This document shows, piece after piece, positions 23,160-35,428 of a DNA stretch of 64,000 bases. Origin of the DNA: Ambrosia x helenae (lineage: Eukaryota; Streptophyta; Magnoliopsida; Asterales; Asteraceae). Location: contig CM061223.1 of NCBI GenBank assembly GCA_030844895.1, positions 1,426,001-1,490,000 on the forward strand. The letters are read 5' to 3'. The position numbers and the translations under genes are program-made. The notes under the pieces are model-generated. The model was not told the DNA's origin. It did not search any database and saw only the letters and a program-made list of their open reading frames with translations. Each line of letters opens with the position of its first letter. Position 1 is the first letter of the stretch.

Positions 23160-23803
23160 CAGGGCCGGCCCTGAAAATTCAAGTACCCGGGCCGAGCTGC
23201 AAAAATTGTGCCTCTTAGCCTTAGCTTTAGGTCTTAACGAAATAAATAATGTAAGCTATTTTTTAAGCTATGATTAAGGTAATATCAAATTGATGGATCT
23301 AATTTTATTTCTCTCTTAGGTTGTAGTCTAACAAATCCTCTTAGGGGAGGTTGGGAGTTCGAATCCCACAAATGATGAAAATATAAATGGGTGAAAGTTT
23401 GGCAATTAAAAATATTTGTTTATAACAAAAATAAAAGTTAAAAAGGAAGTCAAAACCAACCGGTAAAAAGCAAAAACAACTACGTGTGAGACCTCTTTAT
23501 TTCATTTTCTTCATCCTCTCTAGTCCTACACTCATTAATAAACCTGAATTTTTTTTCTCCAACCATTTCATTTTCTTTTTTAATTCTTAATCTCTCTCAA
23601 CATTTCTTTACTTTTTTTTTATATAAACTACCCTTCACTTTGATTAATACTTGATTAACAATTTTGGGGCTCAAACATACAAAAATCCATCGAATTAAGG
23701 ACATTACTGTTAAGAAAACTTGGATTGTCGGGGGGTCAATGTGCCCGTGAAAAATTGGGCTCAGGCCGGGAGTCCTCCCCAGACCCCTTAAGGGCCGGCA
23801 TTG
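23160..23803. mobile_element. Non-autonomous hAT element (644 bp)
   Basis: The left end CAGGGCCGGCCCTGA and the inverted right end CAATGCCGGCCCTTA form hAT-type terminal repeats. The 8-bp target duplication ACCACTAT is perfect at 23152-23159 and 23804-23811. The interior has no transposase frame. An AGTTCGAATCCCAC motif at about 23351 resembles a Pol III B-box but lacks a convincing A-box partner. Confidence 0.9.
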
Positions 23804-23811
23804 ACCACTAT

Positions 23812-23965
23812 ATACCGTGATATCCACGTTTAAATCGGGAATTGAGGCCTTCCGTTTCTTCTCAGGGGGACGGAGCGCCACCAGAAAAGGTAACGGGTAC
23901 CCCACTACCAGCACGATAACACCGCCGCCACCAGTGCTGGTAGGTGTCCCGTGAACCAAATACGG
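23812..23965 (-). other. Unidentified GC-rich exon-like fragment
   Basis: The minus strand has an open stretch ending in PPEKKRKASIPDLNVDI, less AT-rich than its surroundings and within the inferred Helitron at 22984. It looks like a piece of a gene captured by a transposon, but I cannot name the source. Confidence 0.35.
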
Positions 23966-25071
23966 GTTTTTTTTCGTGCTGGTTCTAAAGGGGGGAGAGA
24001 GAGAGGGGGGGGGAGGTATTATTATTATTATGTGTGAAAATAATTAATTATTGGGTAAAGAACCATTGGAGTGATGCCTCTAAAAGCGGTTTCAGTGAAA
24101 GAAATCAGTAAAGTAATGTGACAGTGCAGAATTAGTTGAAATCAGTGAAGTTAAAAAACTTCACAGGCAATACCCCTTCCCCCTTAGTATGTTCATGTGG
24201 GTTCACATTTAAGTCTCAAACTTTACCCTTCCTTTGAAAGCACATTATCTAAAGGTAAAGCTTGTGTCCTACATTTAGAATGCATGCTAAATTAGTAGAA
24301 GTAGTGGTTTGACTTGGAAAATGCATAAAATAAATAAGAGAACTAGAGTGCAGCTTGTAATCTTGTGAGGGTTCTACACGGGTCGTGTTAGGCACATAAC
24401 AAAATTCAGCTTCTGGGTAGAGGGAAGCACTAAGTTTCCACGTTGTGACACGATAAAAAAAGGAAGATTGAATTACAAGTTTGGTCCTTTATGTTTATAC
24501 CAGATTTTAAAGCATATCCTTTACGTTTAAAATTGATGAGTTATGTACTTTATGTTTTAAATTTTTACACGTTTTGTCCTTTGACCCTAACCAATTGCAT
24601 GTCACTATTGTTGGATAAAGTGTTATATTGTGTTATCCCTACATTTAGACAAATATATTTATATTATAATTTGGTTAATATAAGTACTTTTTATGGGTTT
24701 CTGTTCTATGTTGTAAGGGCTTTACAACAAACCAAACCAAGTCCAAATCGAAGCTAAGATGAATAAGATGAGAATGCTTAAAGATTGAGGCTTGGAGGAG
24801 GAAACATATATGGAGTGGTTTATATATGTGAACAGTCGTTCTTTATTGTTTCACAAAATCCCATTCTAGTGGGTTCGCAAAAGGTGCACCCTTAACTTGC
24901 ACTCGTACACATGTGCATGTATGGGCGTAAGGAGGCGTTTTGATGGCCCACTTTGGGCACCAGCTGCTTAGTGCAACAACATTTCTCGAGACCAGTTGTT
25001 TCGAACTGAAACTTTTAACAATTTTTAAAACCTAATGTGACATGTAGTTTTTCACTGATTATGCATCAACA
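23966..25071. other. Non-coding region with G- and ATT-rich tracts
   Basis: Holds a GA/G tract at 23990-24015, a short (ATT)n at 24018-24031, and a block near 24480-24620 (TTGGTCCTTTATGTTTATAC and following) that resembles dispersed plant repeats. No gene was found. Confidence 0.4.
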
Positions 25072-28000
25072 ATACTAATAATTTTGGTTCAACATGTGTT
25101 GACCTTCAACAGGAGTTGCTAGGATCGTTTCGGTTTTCCTTTATGAGAAGTCTCAGCTACAAACCACAAGGTCTTGGTACTTTATGGACTATCAAGATGC
25201 ATCGAACGCCGCCATGCTGTCAAGAGTGACATTATTGTTGTTGTCATTGATTCTAGAATATGGTCGGAGTTGGAGAGCTTTAGCAATGAAGGCTTTGGTC
25301 TTATTCATACAAAATGGAAAGGAGTATGTGATGTTGGTAAAGATTTTGTTTGTAACAAGTTCGGTACAAGTTATTACTTATTAGTGGTTATGTTCTATAA
25401 TATAACTTTAACAATATGGTTTAGACAAGATTAATAATCTTTACATCCTATATTTTACAAAATAAATTTGTAAATCTTCTTGAACTCCCTTATGCATTAT
25501 ATTCTCTTTATTGGGATTCTAACCTAATAATCCTTTAAGAAAGTGTTAACTGTGCCAATAGCTAACTGGAAACCTTGTCTTTGAAAATAGAAAGTCTTAT
25601 TATAGTTTTCCTTGTAAAAAACCTAATCATTTATTAATAGCATTAGGAAATTTGGTTGGTTCAGTCTCGTGCTTCAAGATGTCCATTTTAACTAACATTA
25701 TATGGTCGAAATTTTTATTTTTTATTCTTTGCAAACTGAATATGTGAGTTTTAGAATCATTCACCGTTACGGTCTTTTAACATAATTTGAAATTAAAATA
25801 GTTATAAATCTTCTCTCTGATATGTAAAAAGATAATTGACGCTAGGTCGTATAGCATTGAAAGTTAGAAACTTTCTGCTAGAGATAAATACCGCCATGGG
25901 ACTCATGTAGCATCAATCATAGCCGGTAACCAAGCGATACACACAAACTATTATGGTCTAGCACATGGAATTGCTAGATGATGAGTTTTATATGCAAGAC
26001 TTGCGGTGTATAAAGTATGTGATTCAGATTGTCCCCATATAACATTAGAGTGACTTTGATCAGGCCATTGCTAGTAGGATTGATATACTATCGATTTCAG
26101 TAGGCCATAGAAATCGATGTGGGCTTACTGTTGACTCAGTTGCAATTGAGGCATTTCATGTGATGTGATGGAAAGGGCATTTTGATAGTAAATGTGGTAG
26201 GAAACGCAGGTCGTTCTTTATCTTCTATCAATTCTTATGCTCCATGGATGTTTACTACAGCAGCAAGTGACATTGATCGAAAAATTGTGGACACGCTCCT
26301 TCTCAAGAATGAGGCAAATCTAGTGGTGAGTAGCTATTATATATAATATGTTCTTTCTAGTTAACTACCTTGTAGTAATTTGGAGTTTTCAGATGCTAAT
26401 GAACATATATAATTAAACTAGGTCAATGTAGAGAAATGCTATTAATGTTTTTCCACCAAGTGATGATTCATTGTCTCTTGTTTATGGAAAAGAGGTGACA
26501 AGTAACTGCTAAGACGGTGATGCTAGGTAGGTAGGCCGATTGGTGGATCCCCTTGTCTTTTGGCTATTGTCTTTTGGCTATGAACGCACTACATTATGCA
26601 TGATTAACTGTTTGTCGGTTTTAACATTATCTTCACAAAATTTGTTAAATAACGTTAAAATTAGTGTAATTTCACTGTCCCCAACGGCCTACACATGATA
26701 CATAATTTATCTCCTAATTGGTAACCCTCATATGATTAGCATAGAATCTCAGGTCCAAATTTTTAAAAGAAAGATTATCGACAATTTACGGGCTCCTTTT
26801 GTTGCATCATTTTCTTCTAGATGACCGAGTAGATATATGCACAATATAATAAAGGTACATACTATTTTTTCAATTTATATATTAGCACTTAATTCGTCAA
26901 TGAATTTATTGTGTACCGAGTTGGCATAATCTAATATGGGCCTTTAGAGTACACTTGGTCAATTTTGTGTAGAACCTTGAGTATCCAAATTTCAATCTTA
27001 CATTAGAGCAATTCAAAAAGGATTTCTAACATAATTTGTTGTATGTACATGTAATTCTTGTACAATATTAATTAAATATGGTATGTACGTTCTTCCGGCT
27101 ATATGTAATACCCCGTGGTGTAGAAATTCTAGCAATTTTTTCACCAATATGCCCACCATCTGAAGTTACATGGGACAAGAACTCCATGAAATTTAGCATC
27201 CTATCAGGAACATCCATGGCTTGCCCCCATGTGGTAACTACAACAACTCAGTAAAGTCGTTCTATCCCGAGTGGTCTTCTGCAATTAAATCTGCTCTAAT
27301 GACTACACGTAACTTATCTAAACTTTTTTCTAAGTTAATATCTAACATGTGAGGTAATTAATAATTAAAATATATCTAATATGAGTGCTACCGGTGATAA
27401 GCAACTTATAGGGATTTTTGAAGGAACTGAAATTATGTGTTTTGTACTTGAGTGTGGGCATATCTGACCCAAGCATAACGCTTAATAAGTTGTGTATAGA
27501 CTAATCTTATCATCATCAATTTGCATACAATCAATCTATTATACGATCGTGCCATCAAGCAGACCCACACGAAAATCTTAAAGTAAATTGAATCTTATTT
27601 GTATGGACAAATTCCCTTCTTTTTCTCTATGAGTGACTAAATGAATAAATATTCGAACATTCATTTCATTCGTTTTTCTCATAACGTTCAAACTACGTGC
27701 ATCTTTATACTCAGAAGCAGAATTTGCATATGGATCTGGACACATTGATCCTTCAAAGGCCATAATTCGGGGACTTGTCTATGAAACTTCTATCAAAGAA
27801 ATCTCAAGTATGGTGCAAACATATTTAAAACCTCAGGAAGTGCAAATACTACAAATGCTAATTGCGCTATGAAGTTGGCTACTAAGAAGATAAATTGCCT
27901 ATCTATGGCATTTCAAGTAGCACTGGGATACTCATTTGCGGTGTCTTTTCCTAGAACTGTGATGAATGTCGGTCGAGCCAATTCAACATATGTTGCACAT

Positions 28001-28297
28001 ATAGAAGGAGACCACTCAAAGTTGCAAGTTAGCGTAGAGCATAACACTTTGCATTTCACAACAATAAAACAGAAGATGACTTTTGGGTTGATTGTTAAAG
28101 GGAACAAATTGAAGCTTTTTACAATAAAATGTATGTCACTCACGTAGACCGATGGTGTTCACAGAGTCCGAAGTCCAACCATGATCTACACAACGTCATA
28201 TGGAGAAAGAGCACCGACACCACCAATGATTTACATAACATTTATGATAATCCTTTTAATAACGATGTATTGTATTAAGTCCTACACAATTATTTTC
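25072..28297 (+). pseudogene. Subtilisin-like serine protease pseudogene, copy 1
   Basis: Scattered exon remnants appear in the order of a plant subtilase (cucumisin-like SBT). At 25174-25372 is the Asp region, DIIVVVIDSRIWSELESF then GFGLIHTKWKGVCDVGKDF. At 25840-26000 is the His region, RDKYRHGTHVASIIAGNQ. At 26215-26330 is SINSYAPWMFTTAASDIDRK. At 27110-27230 is the Ser region, FSILSGTSMACPHV. At 27718-27790 is AEFAYGSGHIDPSKAI. At 27869-28147 is the C-terminal Fn3-like region with FAVSFPRTVMNVGRANSTYV. Asp, His and Ser motifs are recognisable, but Gly-Ile-Trp-Pro is altered to RIWS and frames break many times. Active relatives are secreted proteases. Its 3' end faces copy 2 across a very short spacer. 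Confidence 0.88.
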
Positions 28298-29061
28298 CAG
28301 GGTAGATATTTACAATGAAAAATAAATGCGTAGGTCTTAATACAAAGACATCATTATCAAAAGTATTAACATAAATGTTATGTAAAGCATTAATGGTGTC
28401 ACTGCTCTTTCTTCATATTACGTTGTGTAGATCATTGAAGGACCTCAGACTCTATGAGCACCATTGGTCCACATGAGTCACATACGTTTTACTGTAAAGG
28501 CTTCATTTTGTCCCCCTTAACAACCAACACAAAATCCATCTATTGGTTCATTGTTGTGAAATGCAAAGTGTTGGGCCCCACAATAAATTGCAAATTAGAG
28601 TGGTCTACTTCTATATGTGCAACATATGTTGAATTGGCTTGACCGACATTCGTCACATTTCTAGGAAAAGACACCGCAAATGAGTACCCTAGTGCTACTT
28701 GAAATGCCATAGACAGGGAAATTATTTCCTTAGTAGTCAACTTCATAATGCAACTAGCATTTGTGGTAGTTACACTTCCTAAGGTTTTTGATATTTTGCA
28801 CAATATCTTAAGATACTCTTTAACTGGGATTTCATAGACAAGCCCCGAATCTATGGCCTTTAAAGGATTAATGTGTCTAGACCCATATGCAAATTTTGAT
28901 TCTGAGTATATAGAGGTACTTAATTCGGACGCTATGAGACAATATAAAAACGAATGAAATGAGAGTTCGAATATTTATTTATTTATTCATTCATATATAA
29001 AAAGGAAGTGAATATGTTCATAAAAATAAGATTCAACCTAGTTTAAGATTTAAGTGTGGGT

Positions 29062-29264
29062 TAGGGATGAGCAAATGGTACCGTTACCACTTTTTTTCAT
29101 TTTTCGGTATCGCTACCGGTTCGGTATAGTCCTAGTATTTAGCGATTTTAGATGAAAATACCAGTACCGTATCGGTTGTTTTCAATCCTGGTACCAGTAC
29201 CTATTTTTAGGGATTTTCGGTACTGGTTTAGTACGGTACGGTGCCTGTACCATGCTCATCCCTA
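29062..29264. mobile_element. hAT-type MITE (203 bp) in subtilase copy 2
   Basis: Ends TAGGGATGAGCA and TGCTCATCCCTA are inverted, and the 8-bp duplication GTGTGGGT is perfect at 29054-29061 and 29265-29272. The interior is made of GGTACCG-like words. It is absent from copy 1 at the matching place. Confidence 0.92.
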
Positions 29265-30606
29265 GTGTGGGTGCTTAATGGCACGATCTTATAATAGATT
29301 CAGTATTTACAAATTGATGATGACAATGATGATGAGATTAGTTTATACACAACTTAGTAAGTGTTATGCTTGGGTTGAATATGCTAGCATGCCTACACTC
29401 AAGTACATAACACATAATTCCAAGTCCTTCAGAAATCCGTATAAATTGCTTATCACTGGTATCACTTATATTAGATAATGTTTTATTTATTAATGCCTCA
29501 CTAACTAGATATAAACATAGAAAAACTTTAAGATATAAGTTAACAATGGTCATTAGAGCAGATTAGATTGCAGAAAGAGACAACTTGGGATAGAAAGACT
29601 TTATAAAAGATGTTGCAGCTGCCACATGGGGGCAAGCCATGGATGTCCCAGTAAGATGCTAAATTTCATGGAGTTTTTGTCCAATGTAACTTTAGATGGT
29701 TGACCTACTGGTTAAAAACCCGCAAGAATTTCTATACGAGAGGCTATTCCATCCGGCTAGAAGAACGTACTTACCATATTTCATTAATTCTTGTACAAGA
29801 ATTACACGTACATACAACAAATTATGTTAGGGATCTTTGTTGCATTCCTCTATCATAAGATTGAAATATGGGTACTTAAGGTTCTATACGAAATCGACCA
29901 AGTGTACCCTAAAGGCCTATATAGGATTATGCTAACTCTGTATAAAAAAATTATTGTCGAGTTAAGTGCTAATATATTAATTGGAAAAATAGTATGTACA
30001 TTTATTATATTATGCATATATCTACTTGGTTCTCTAGAAGAAAATGACGCAACAAAATGGCCCCTAAGTTGTCAATGATCTCATTTTTAAAAATGTGGAC
30101 CTAAGGTTCTCTACTAATCAAATGAGGAAAGTTACAATTAGGAGATAGATTATATATCATGTGTTGGGCATGGGTCGGTCTGACGTGGGCCGGTTAGCGT
30201 GTCCGAAAAATACACGTTTTTGCATCAAAATTGCACTAATTTTAACGTTATTTAACTAGTTTTGTGAAAATAAGGTCAAAATCGGCGAACGGTTAGTCAT
30301 GCATAATGTAGGGGCATTGATAGCCAAAAGGAAAGGGGTACATCCATCAATCGACGAACGGTTAATCTACACCTTACTCACCTCATACCCTAACCTAGCT
30401 TTGCTATTATTGGGATTTACTAAGTGTGATGATGATGATGATGTAGTTAAGCGGAGAAATATGTCATTACATGGTAGATTTTTTAAATATCTTGACCAAG
30501 TTGAGATCATCGTTACTTAGGGCTATAGAAGGAAATGGCATGACCATGGAGACATTCGTAGAATTCGTAGAACTTGAACTTGGGTATGTAAAACCAATGG
30601 CTCCAC

Positions 30607-31077
30607 TAGGGGTGCAAACAAGCTGAGCCGAGCCCGAGTTCGACCAGGCTCGAGCTCGAGGTTGATTGACTTATAAGAACTCGAGCTCGAGCTCGGCTCG
30701 TTGACAATTTGTCAAGCTCGAGTTTGGCTCGGGCTCGGCTCGTTTATTATCAATTAGTTAATACATTGACTAAAAATAATATAAATAATGGTTTGTTTAG
30801 GCTCGTGAGCTCGATAAGTGAAGCTCGAGCTTGGGGCTCGTTTAGCAAACAACTTTAAATGAGTGGTAAATACTATTAAATATTAAAAAAAATATTACAC
30901 TAGGCTAGATAATGCTCGACGAGCCTAACGAGCTTCACGTGACAGGCTCAAGCTCGGGCTCGATAAGTAAACGAGCTTTGTTTTAGGCTCAAGCTCGATA
31001 AGGCTCGGCTCGTTTCGAGTATTTTATCGAGCCGAGTTCGAATAGCTCGTGTGCGGTTCGGCTCGTTTGCACCCCTA
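30607..31077. mobile_element. GCTCGAG-rich hAT-type MITE (471 bp)
   Basis: Ends TAGGGGTGCAAAC and GTTTGCACCCCTA are inverted. A 7-bp duplication GCTCCAC flanks it at 30600-30606 and 31078-31084. The interior consists of CTCGAG, GAGCTCG and GCTCGGCTCG words with extensive self-complementarity. Relatives are at 1-158 and 49669-50017. Confidence 0.88.
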
Positions 31078-32750
31078 GCTCCACACATTTAAGCACCTCA
31101 AAGTTCGGTAGCTGATACACAAATAGCTGCTTTTTGGCTAACCAAGCTATGCTTTAAGCATTGGTCAAGTAAACCAACAAAAAAAATGATTAGTCATTCA
31201 TATTTAGATAACTTGAAAATATTAAAAAAAAAAAAAAAGTTTGATGTTTATATAAAACATACTTTAAAGAAGTTCTACCTAGCTACCTGCCTAACATCAC
31301 CGTCTGAACGGTTATTTGTCACTAATTTTCCATAAACAAGAGGCTATGAATCATCACTTGATGGAAAGCATTAATAGCACTTACCTACGTTGATTTACTT
31401 TAATTATATGATCATTAACACCCAAAACTCCAAATTACTACATGGTCGCTAACTCAGAAGTACATATATATAAAATAGCTACTCACTATTAGAATTGCCT
31501 TATTCTTAAGAAAGAGGTTGTCGGCAATTTTTCCATCAATGTCATTACTGCTATAGTAAACATCCATGGAGTATAAGAATTGATAGATGATAAAGAAAGA
31601 TCCGCATTCCCTATAACATTTACTGTCAGAATGCCCTTTCGATCGCATAAAATGCCACAATTGCAACTAGGTCAATAGTAAGTTCACGTGGATTTATGTG
31701 GCCTACTAAAATCGATATTATATCAACCCCGTCAGCAATGGCCTGATCAAAGGCACTCAAAATGTTTGTATGAGAACAATTTGGATCACATACTTTATAC
31801 ACCGCAAGTCTTGCAGATGGAACTCATCTACTAGCAATTCCATGTGCTAAACCATAATATAGTTTGTGTGTCGCACTTGGTTACCGACTATAATTGATGC
31901 TACACAAGTCCCATGCCTGTATTTATCTCTAGCAGAAAGTTCCCAACTTTCCACGCTATACGACCTAGCGCCGATTATCTTTCTACATATCATATAGGCA
32001 AGATTTACAACTATTTTATTTCCATATTATGTTAAAAGACCGTAACGGTGGTTGATTCTATTATTCGCCTATTCAGTTTGCAAACAATTAAAAATAAACA
32101 TTTATGACCACATGTGTTAGTTAAAATGGGCAACTTATGTCACGAGACTTACCAACTCAATTTCCTAATGCTATTAATAAATTAATTAGGTTCTTGATAT
32201 AAGGAAAACTATAATAAGGCTTTTTTGTTTTCAAAGATAAGTTTTCTAACTAGCTATTAGCACGGTTAACACTTCTTAAAAGCTTATTAATCTACGGGGA
32301 GATGTTAGAACCCCAATAAAGACAATATAACGCATAAGGTAGTTCAAGAAGATTTCTAAATTAATTTTGTAAAATATAAGATTAGAAGATTATTAATCTT
32401 ATCTAAACCATGTTGTTAAAGTTCTCTTTCTAGAACATAACTAATAAGTACTAACTTGTACTAAACTTACTTTTACAAACAAAATCTTTACCACCACCAC
32501 ATACTACTTTCCATTTTGTATGAATAGAACCAAGGCCTTCATGCTAAAGCTCTCTGGCTCCGACCATACTCCAGAATCAATGGCATATATAATGTCAATC
32601 TCGACTGCAGGGCGTCGTTTGATGCTACTTGATAGTCCCATAAATCCCAAGACATGTGGTTTGTAACTGGGACTTTTGACAAGGGAAAAGCGAAACGACC
32701 CCAACTACTCTTGTTGAAGGTCGGTACATGTTCAACCAACCTTATTAGAC

Positions 32751-33840
32751 CGAACGTAGTGGAAGAAGGATTTGAAAATTTTGGCTCCAAATGTAATGCT
32801 TTGATTGGCTTCATACATATGGGGTACACGCTTTGCAATTCACGCCATGAAAAATTTCATGCCCAGAGGATTTTTGCCCCTCTCGCGCCCCCGGGCGGTG
32901 TGGGCAGCGCTAAACGGGCGCGAATCCCCCCTTTCATGCCTTTTCACTCACCACTACGGTGGGTCTTAGTATTATTGATGCATATTCTTCTATATATTAA
33001 TAGCAAAAGGGTTTTGAACAGTACCACACAACTGAGTCACCTACCTGCCTTATGTTTCACCTCCCTTTAATGATGCGTGTTTTTCATCTCATCTCTCTAT
33101 GTTTTTTCTTCTTCTATTGTCATCTTCTTTTTCCCTATGGTTTTTGGCATGAGGATAGGGATTATGGGGGCAATAGTTTTATCCGGTCGATGACTCCAGT
33201 TTCACCATCGCTGCCCCTACCACATATGTTACCTATGGATGGTGATGTTGATGACGTTTTCGTCTCGGAATCCTCAGGTGTCTATGGATGGTGGTGTCGA
33301 CATTCTTTAGGGCTTCTGGACATAGGTGGCCGTGGCAATGGTGGTTTTTTCGGTTTCAGTATCGGTTGTAGATAGTTGTGATTTGTGGCTTGGTTGTGCA
33401 CCAGCCAAAGAAAAGTCGTAAACCTTAAAATTGCAAAGAGAAGAAAAAAATTAATCACATCCATCTCTTGCGTAGATGAGGCGACGCTTGCTTCTGCATT
33501 GTTTTGAAAACAAGAATTAATTCAAGAAACTAATTCTATTAATTTCAAGCCAACAAAACTTGGGGCAAGAGTCATATTATTTCCAATTTGATTCCGTCTT
33601 CAAGTGCAAACTAATAACGAATGGAGTAGATGAGCAAACCACCACAGTATTGATTCTTTTATGGAAAAGTGTGGCCAACAAATGGATGGTGCAGTTTTGA
33701 TGGTAGTTGCGGTGAGAAGTAATAGTTTTGAAAAAGGAATTAGGATTTGTAGCTTGGATATTGTACCAATAACAAAGCTTTATTTGAATGGAAACCACAA
33801 ATAGAAAAACAAAACCGAAAAACGAACGTACAATAGGGCG
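32751..33840. other. Mixed non-coding repeats, likely copia internal remnants
   Basis: Includes a GC-rich block at 32870-32960 with CGCGCCCCCGGGCGG that looks like a decayed MITE. From about 33400 to 33840 the minus strand continues from a copia-type primer-binding site, so it is probably gag-proximal internal sequence. No intact frame. Confidence 0.35.
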
Positions 33841-33940
33841 GCAACGCCACCCTGTCTAGAGTTTGAACTTGGTGGCAATGGCTAGGGTTTGTATTCTTTT
33901 GTGTGTGACGTGGCAGAAACGGTACAAAGCCTAGGCCAAC

Positions 33941-34055
33941 TCTGATACCATATAAGACAATAGAATACTTGATTAATTATTATTGAGGGATTGTGTTACA
34001 ATATATACACATCATAACAAACCCTAAATATCTAGAGTGGGCCCGTGGGCTAACA
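33941..34055 (-). mobile_element. Copia-type 5' LTR end plus primer-binding site
   Basis: On the minus strand TGGTATCAGAGTTGGCC (starting at 33950) matches the initiator-tRNA-Met primer-binding site used by plant Ty1/copia elements. It is preceded by LTR-like sequence starting at TGTTAGCCCACGGGCC (34055). The matching 3' LTR was not found nearby, so this is a truncated element. Confidence 0.6.
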
Positions 34056-34899
34056 CTTATACACCCTAATATGATAATACTATCTAATAATTCCTTGTCC
34101 TTCAATTGCTTTTTGCGTTCTTCTATGTCTTTCTGCTGCTTTGTTTCAACGAGTATTGATTACTACATGTTTGTTTTCCTTTACAACGATTGTAGCTTTT
34201 TGATGATATGTGCGTAATGTTTCGGGTTTCGCTATTTTGCGTTACTCTTCATTTTCTTTCAACGAATTTCAAGTTCTACATCTTTGAGGTTTTCTTTAAT
34301 TTTTTAAACGGATTTTTAACACTTGATGGTAGTTTGTGAATGTGAATTTGTATGAGTATGTTCAAGAACTTGGTTGCTTTGGTTTTTCATGCCTAGCATT
34401 ATGTCAAACACGTGATGTTCACACATTTTTTTATTAGTTTTAGTTATTTTATATGTTACAACGGGTATATGGTTGTATCGTTTTCCTAGAAATTTGCAGT
34501 TTGTGATTAGTCAATATCTAAATTACCATATATTCATTCCACAATTGTAAAAAATTACATCAAGATAGCAGGTAGACGAGCAACAAAATGCACCGCCACC
34601 TAAATTAGCATTGTTGGATTTGTATTGAAATGTGGTTTAATATGGTGTTTAACCTTAGGCTGTTGTATTGGCATTTTGTCACACACATTATTCTAACATG
34701 CCTTTTATAAGGACATGAAAAGTAGTCTTGACTCTTGAGAACTAAACCACATTACAGATGCTTGCGATGATTGCTAATTGGCAAAACAATAATTCTGGAT
34801 TGAAATCTCAACAAGAAAGGATTTTCCAAAACGAAAACTGGTGCGTTTTCCTTTGAACAATAGACGTAATATGATTCGAAAACAATGATAGGCTGTTGA
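34056..34899. other. Non-coding region, nothing recognised
   Basis: AT-rich sequence without a supported frame, repeat or RNA gene. Confidence 0.4.
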
Positions 34900-35040
34900 G
34901 GATGTCATGTTGACTGTATGGTGTTTTTTATACGTATTGAAGAAACTAGACGGCGGTTGGAGAATCGGTATAGGGTGGTTATGGTTTACGTCTCCGCCGC
35001 TAGATGATTGTAAGCTGCCGCCACTGTTACCGGAATCCAT
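34900..35040 (-). pseudogene. Possible VQ-motif protein N-terminal fragment
   Basis: The minus-strand frame starting with ATG at 35040 reads MDSGNSGGSLQSSSGGD, then PIPILQPPSSFF. The opening resembles the N-terminus of a group of plant VQ-motif regulators (partners of WRKY factors), as I recall it. The VQ core FxxxVQxxTG itself is not present and the frame soon loses its Ser-rich character. The assignment is tentative. Confidence 0.35.
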
Positions 35041-35116
35041 AGTGTGAAAACTAATATTATTAATAATAATTATTTATTTAGCTTTAATTTAAAAGTAACG
35101 ATTCTGGGCCATTAAT

Positions 35117-35428
35117 CTATTGTTGGTTGGACTGCGGGATTCTGGGTTTGTGGCAGGGCAAGCAGTCTTGAAAGCAGAATCCAATAAATTTGCCAAACAT
35201 GAAGTTGCCTGTCTGGAGAACCAACACGTCTTTGTGCCCTTTGCCTTTGACACGTTTGGAGGTCTAGCGCCCGAAGCAATTCGGTTCTTGGAAAGAGTAC
35301 AAAAGGTGGTGCAGAGTAACTCCCCAGCGACCAAGGACTCACGTTTTATTTTTAATAGAGTTAGTTTTGCTATTCAAAAGGGGGTAGCGGCGCAACTTGT
35401 AGCCCGTTTACCCGTCACTCACTTGTAA
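35117..35428 (+). pseudogene. Transposon-derived ORF fragment (C-terminal tail)
   Basis: One open frame reads VGLRDSGFVAGQAVLKAESN, KHEVACLENQHVFVPFAFDT, GLAPEAIRFLERVQKVVQSN and ends FAIQKGVAAQLVARLP. I recognise this as a tail that recurs next to reverse-transcriptase ORFs and as stray fragments in many plant genomes, but I cannot name the domain. It lacks a start and any upstream catalytic part. The last 30 codons join another frame close to the stop. Confidence 0.55.

Larger units (their letters stand above)
28317..32750 (-). pseudogene. Subtilisin-like serine protease pseudogene, copy 2
   Basis: An inverted, separately decayed copy of the gene at 25072-28297. On the minus strand the order is: N-terminal and Asp region at 32838-32504 (DIIYAIDSGVWSEPESF), His region near 31980-31850 (RDKYRHGTCVASII), SINSYTPWMFT-like region near 31600-31500, Ser region near 29740-29616, and C-terminal region 28803-28540 (FAVSFPRNVTNVGQANSTYV). 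It keeps the Asp motif better than copy 1 but has stops, frameshifts and at least two transposon insertions (29062-29264 and 30607-31077). The inner ends of the two copies pair almost exactly. It is non-functional as a protein gene. Confidence 0.88.

Noticed and set aside
23340..23365. tRNA or SINE B-box (AGTTCGAATCCCAC)
   Set aside because: No A-box or cloverleaf could be placed around it and it lies inside the hAT MITE.
33052..33375. 107-codon frame with hydrophobic start
   Set aside because: No domain, no splice context and it lies in decayed retroelement sequence.
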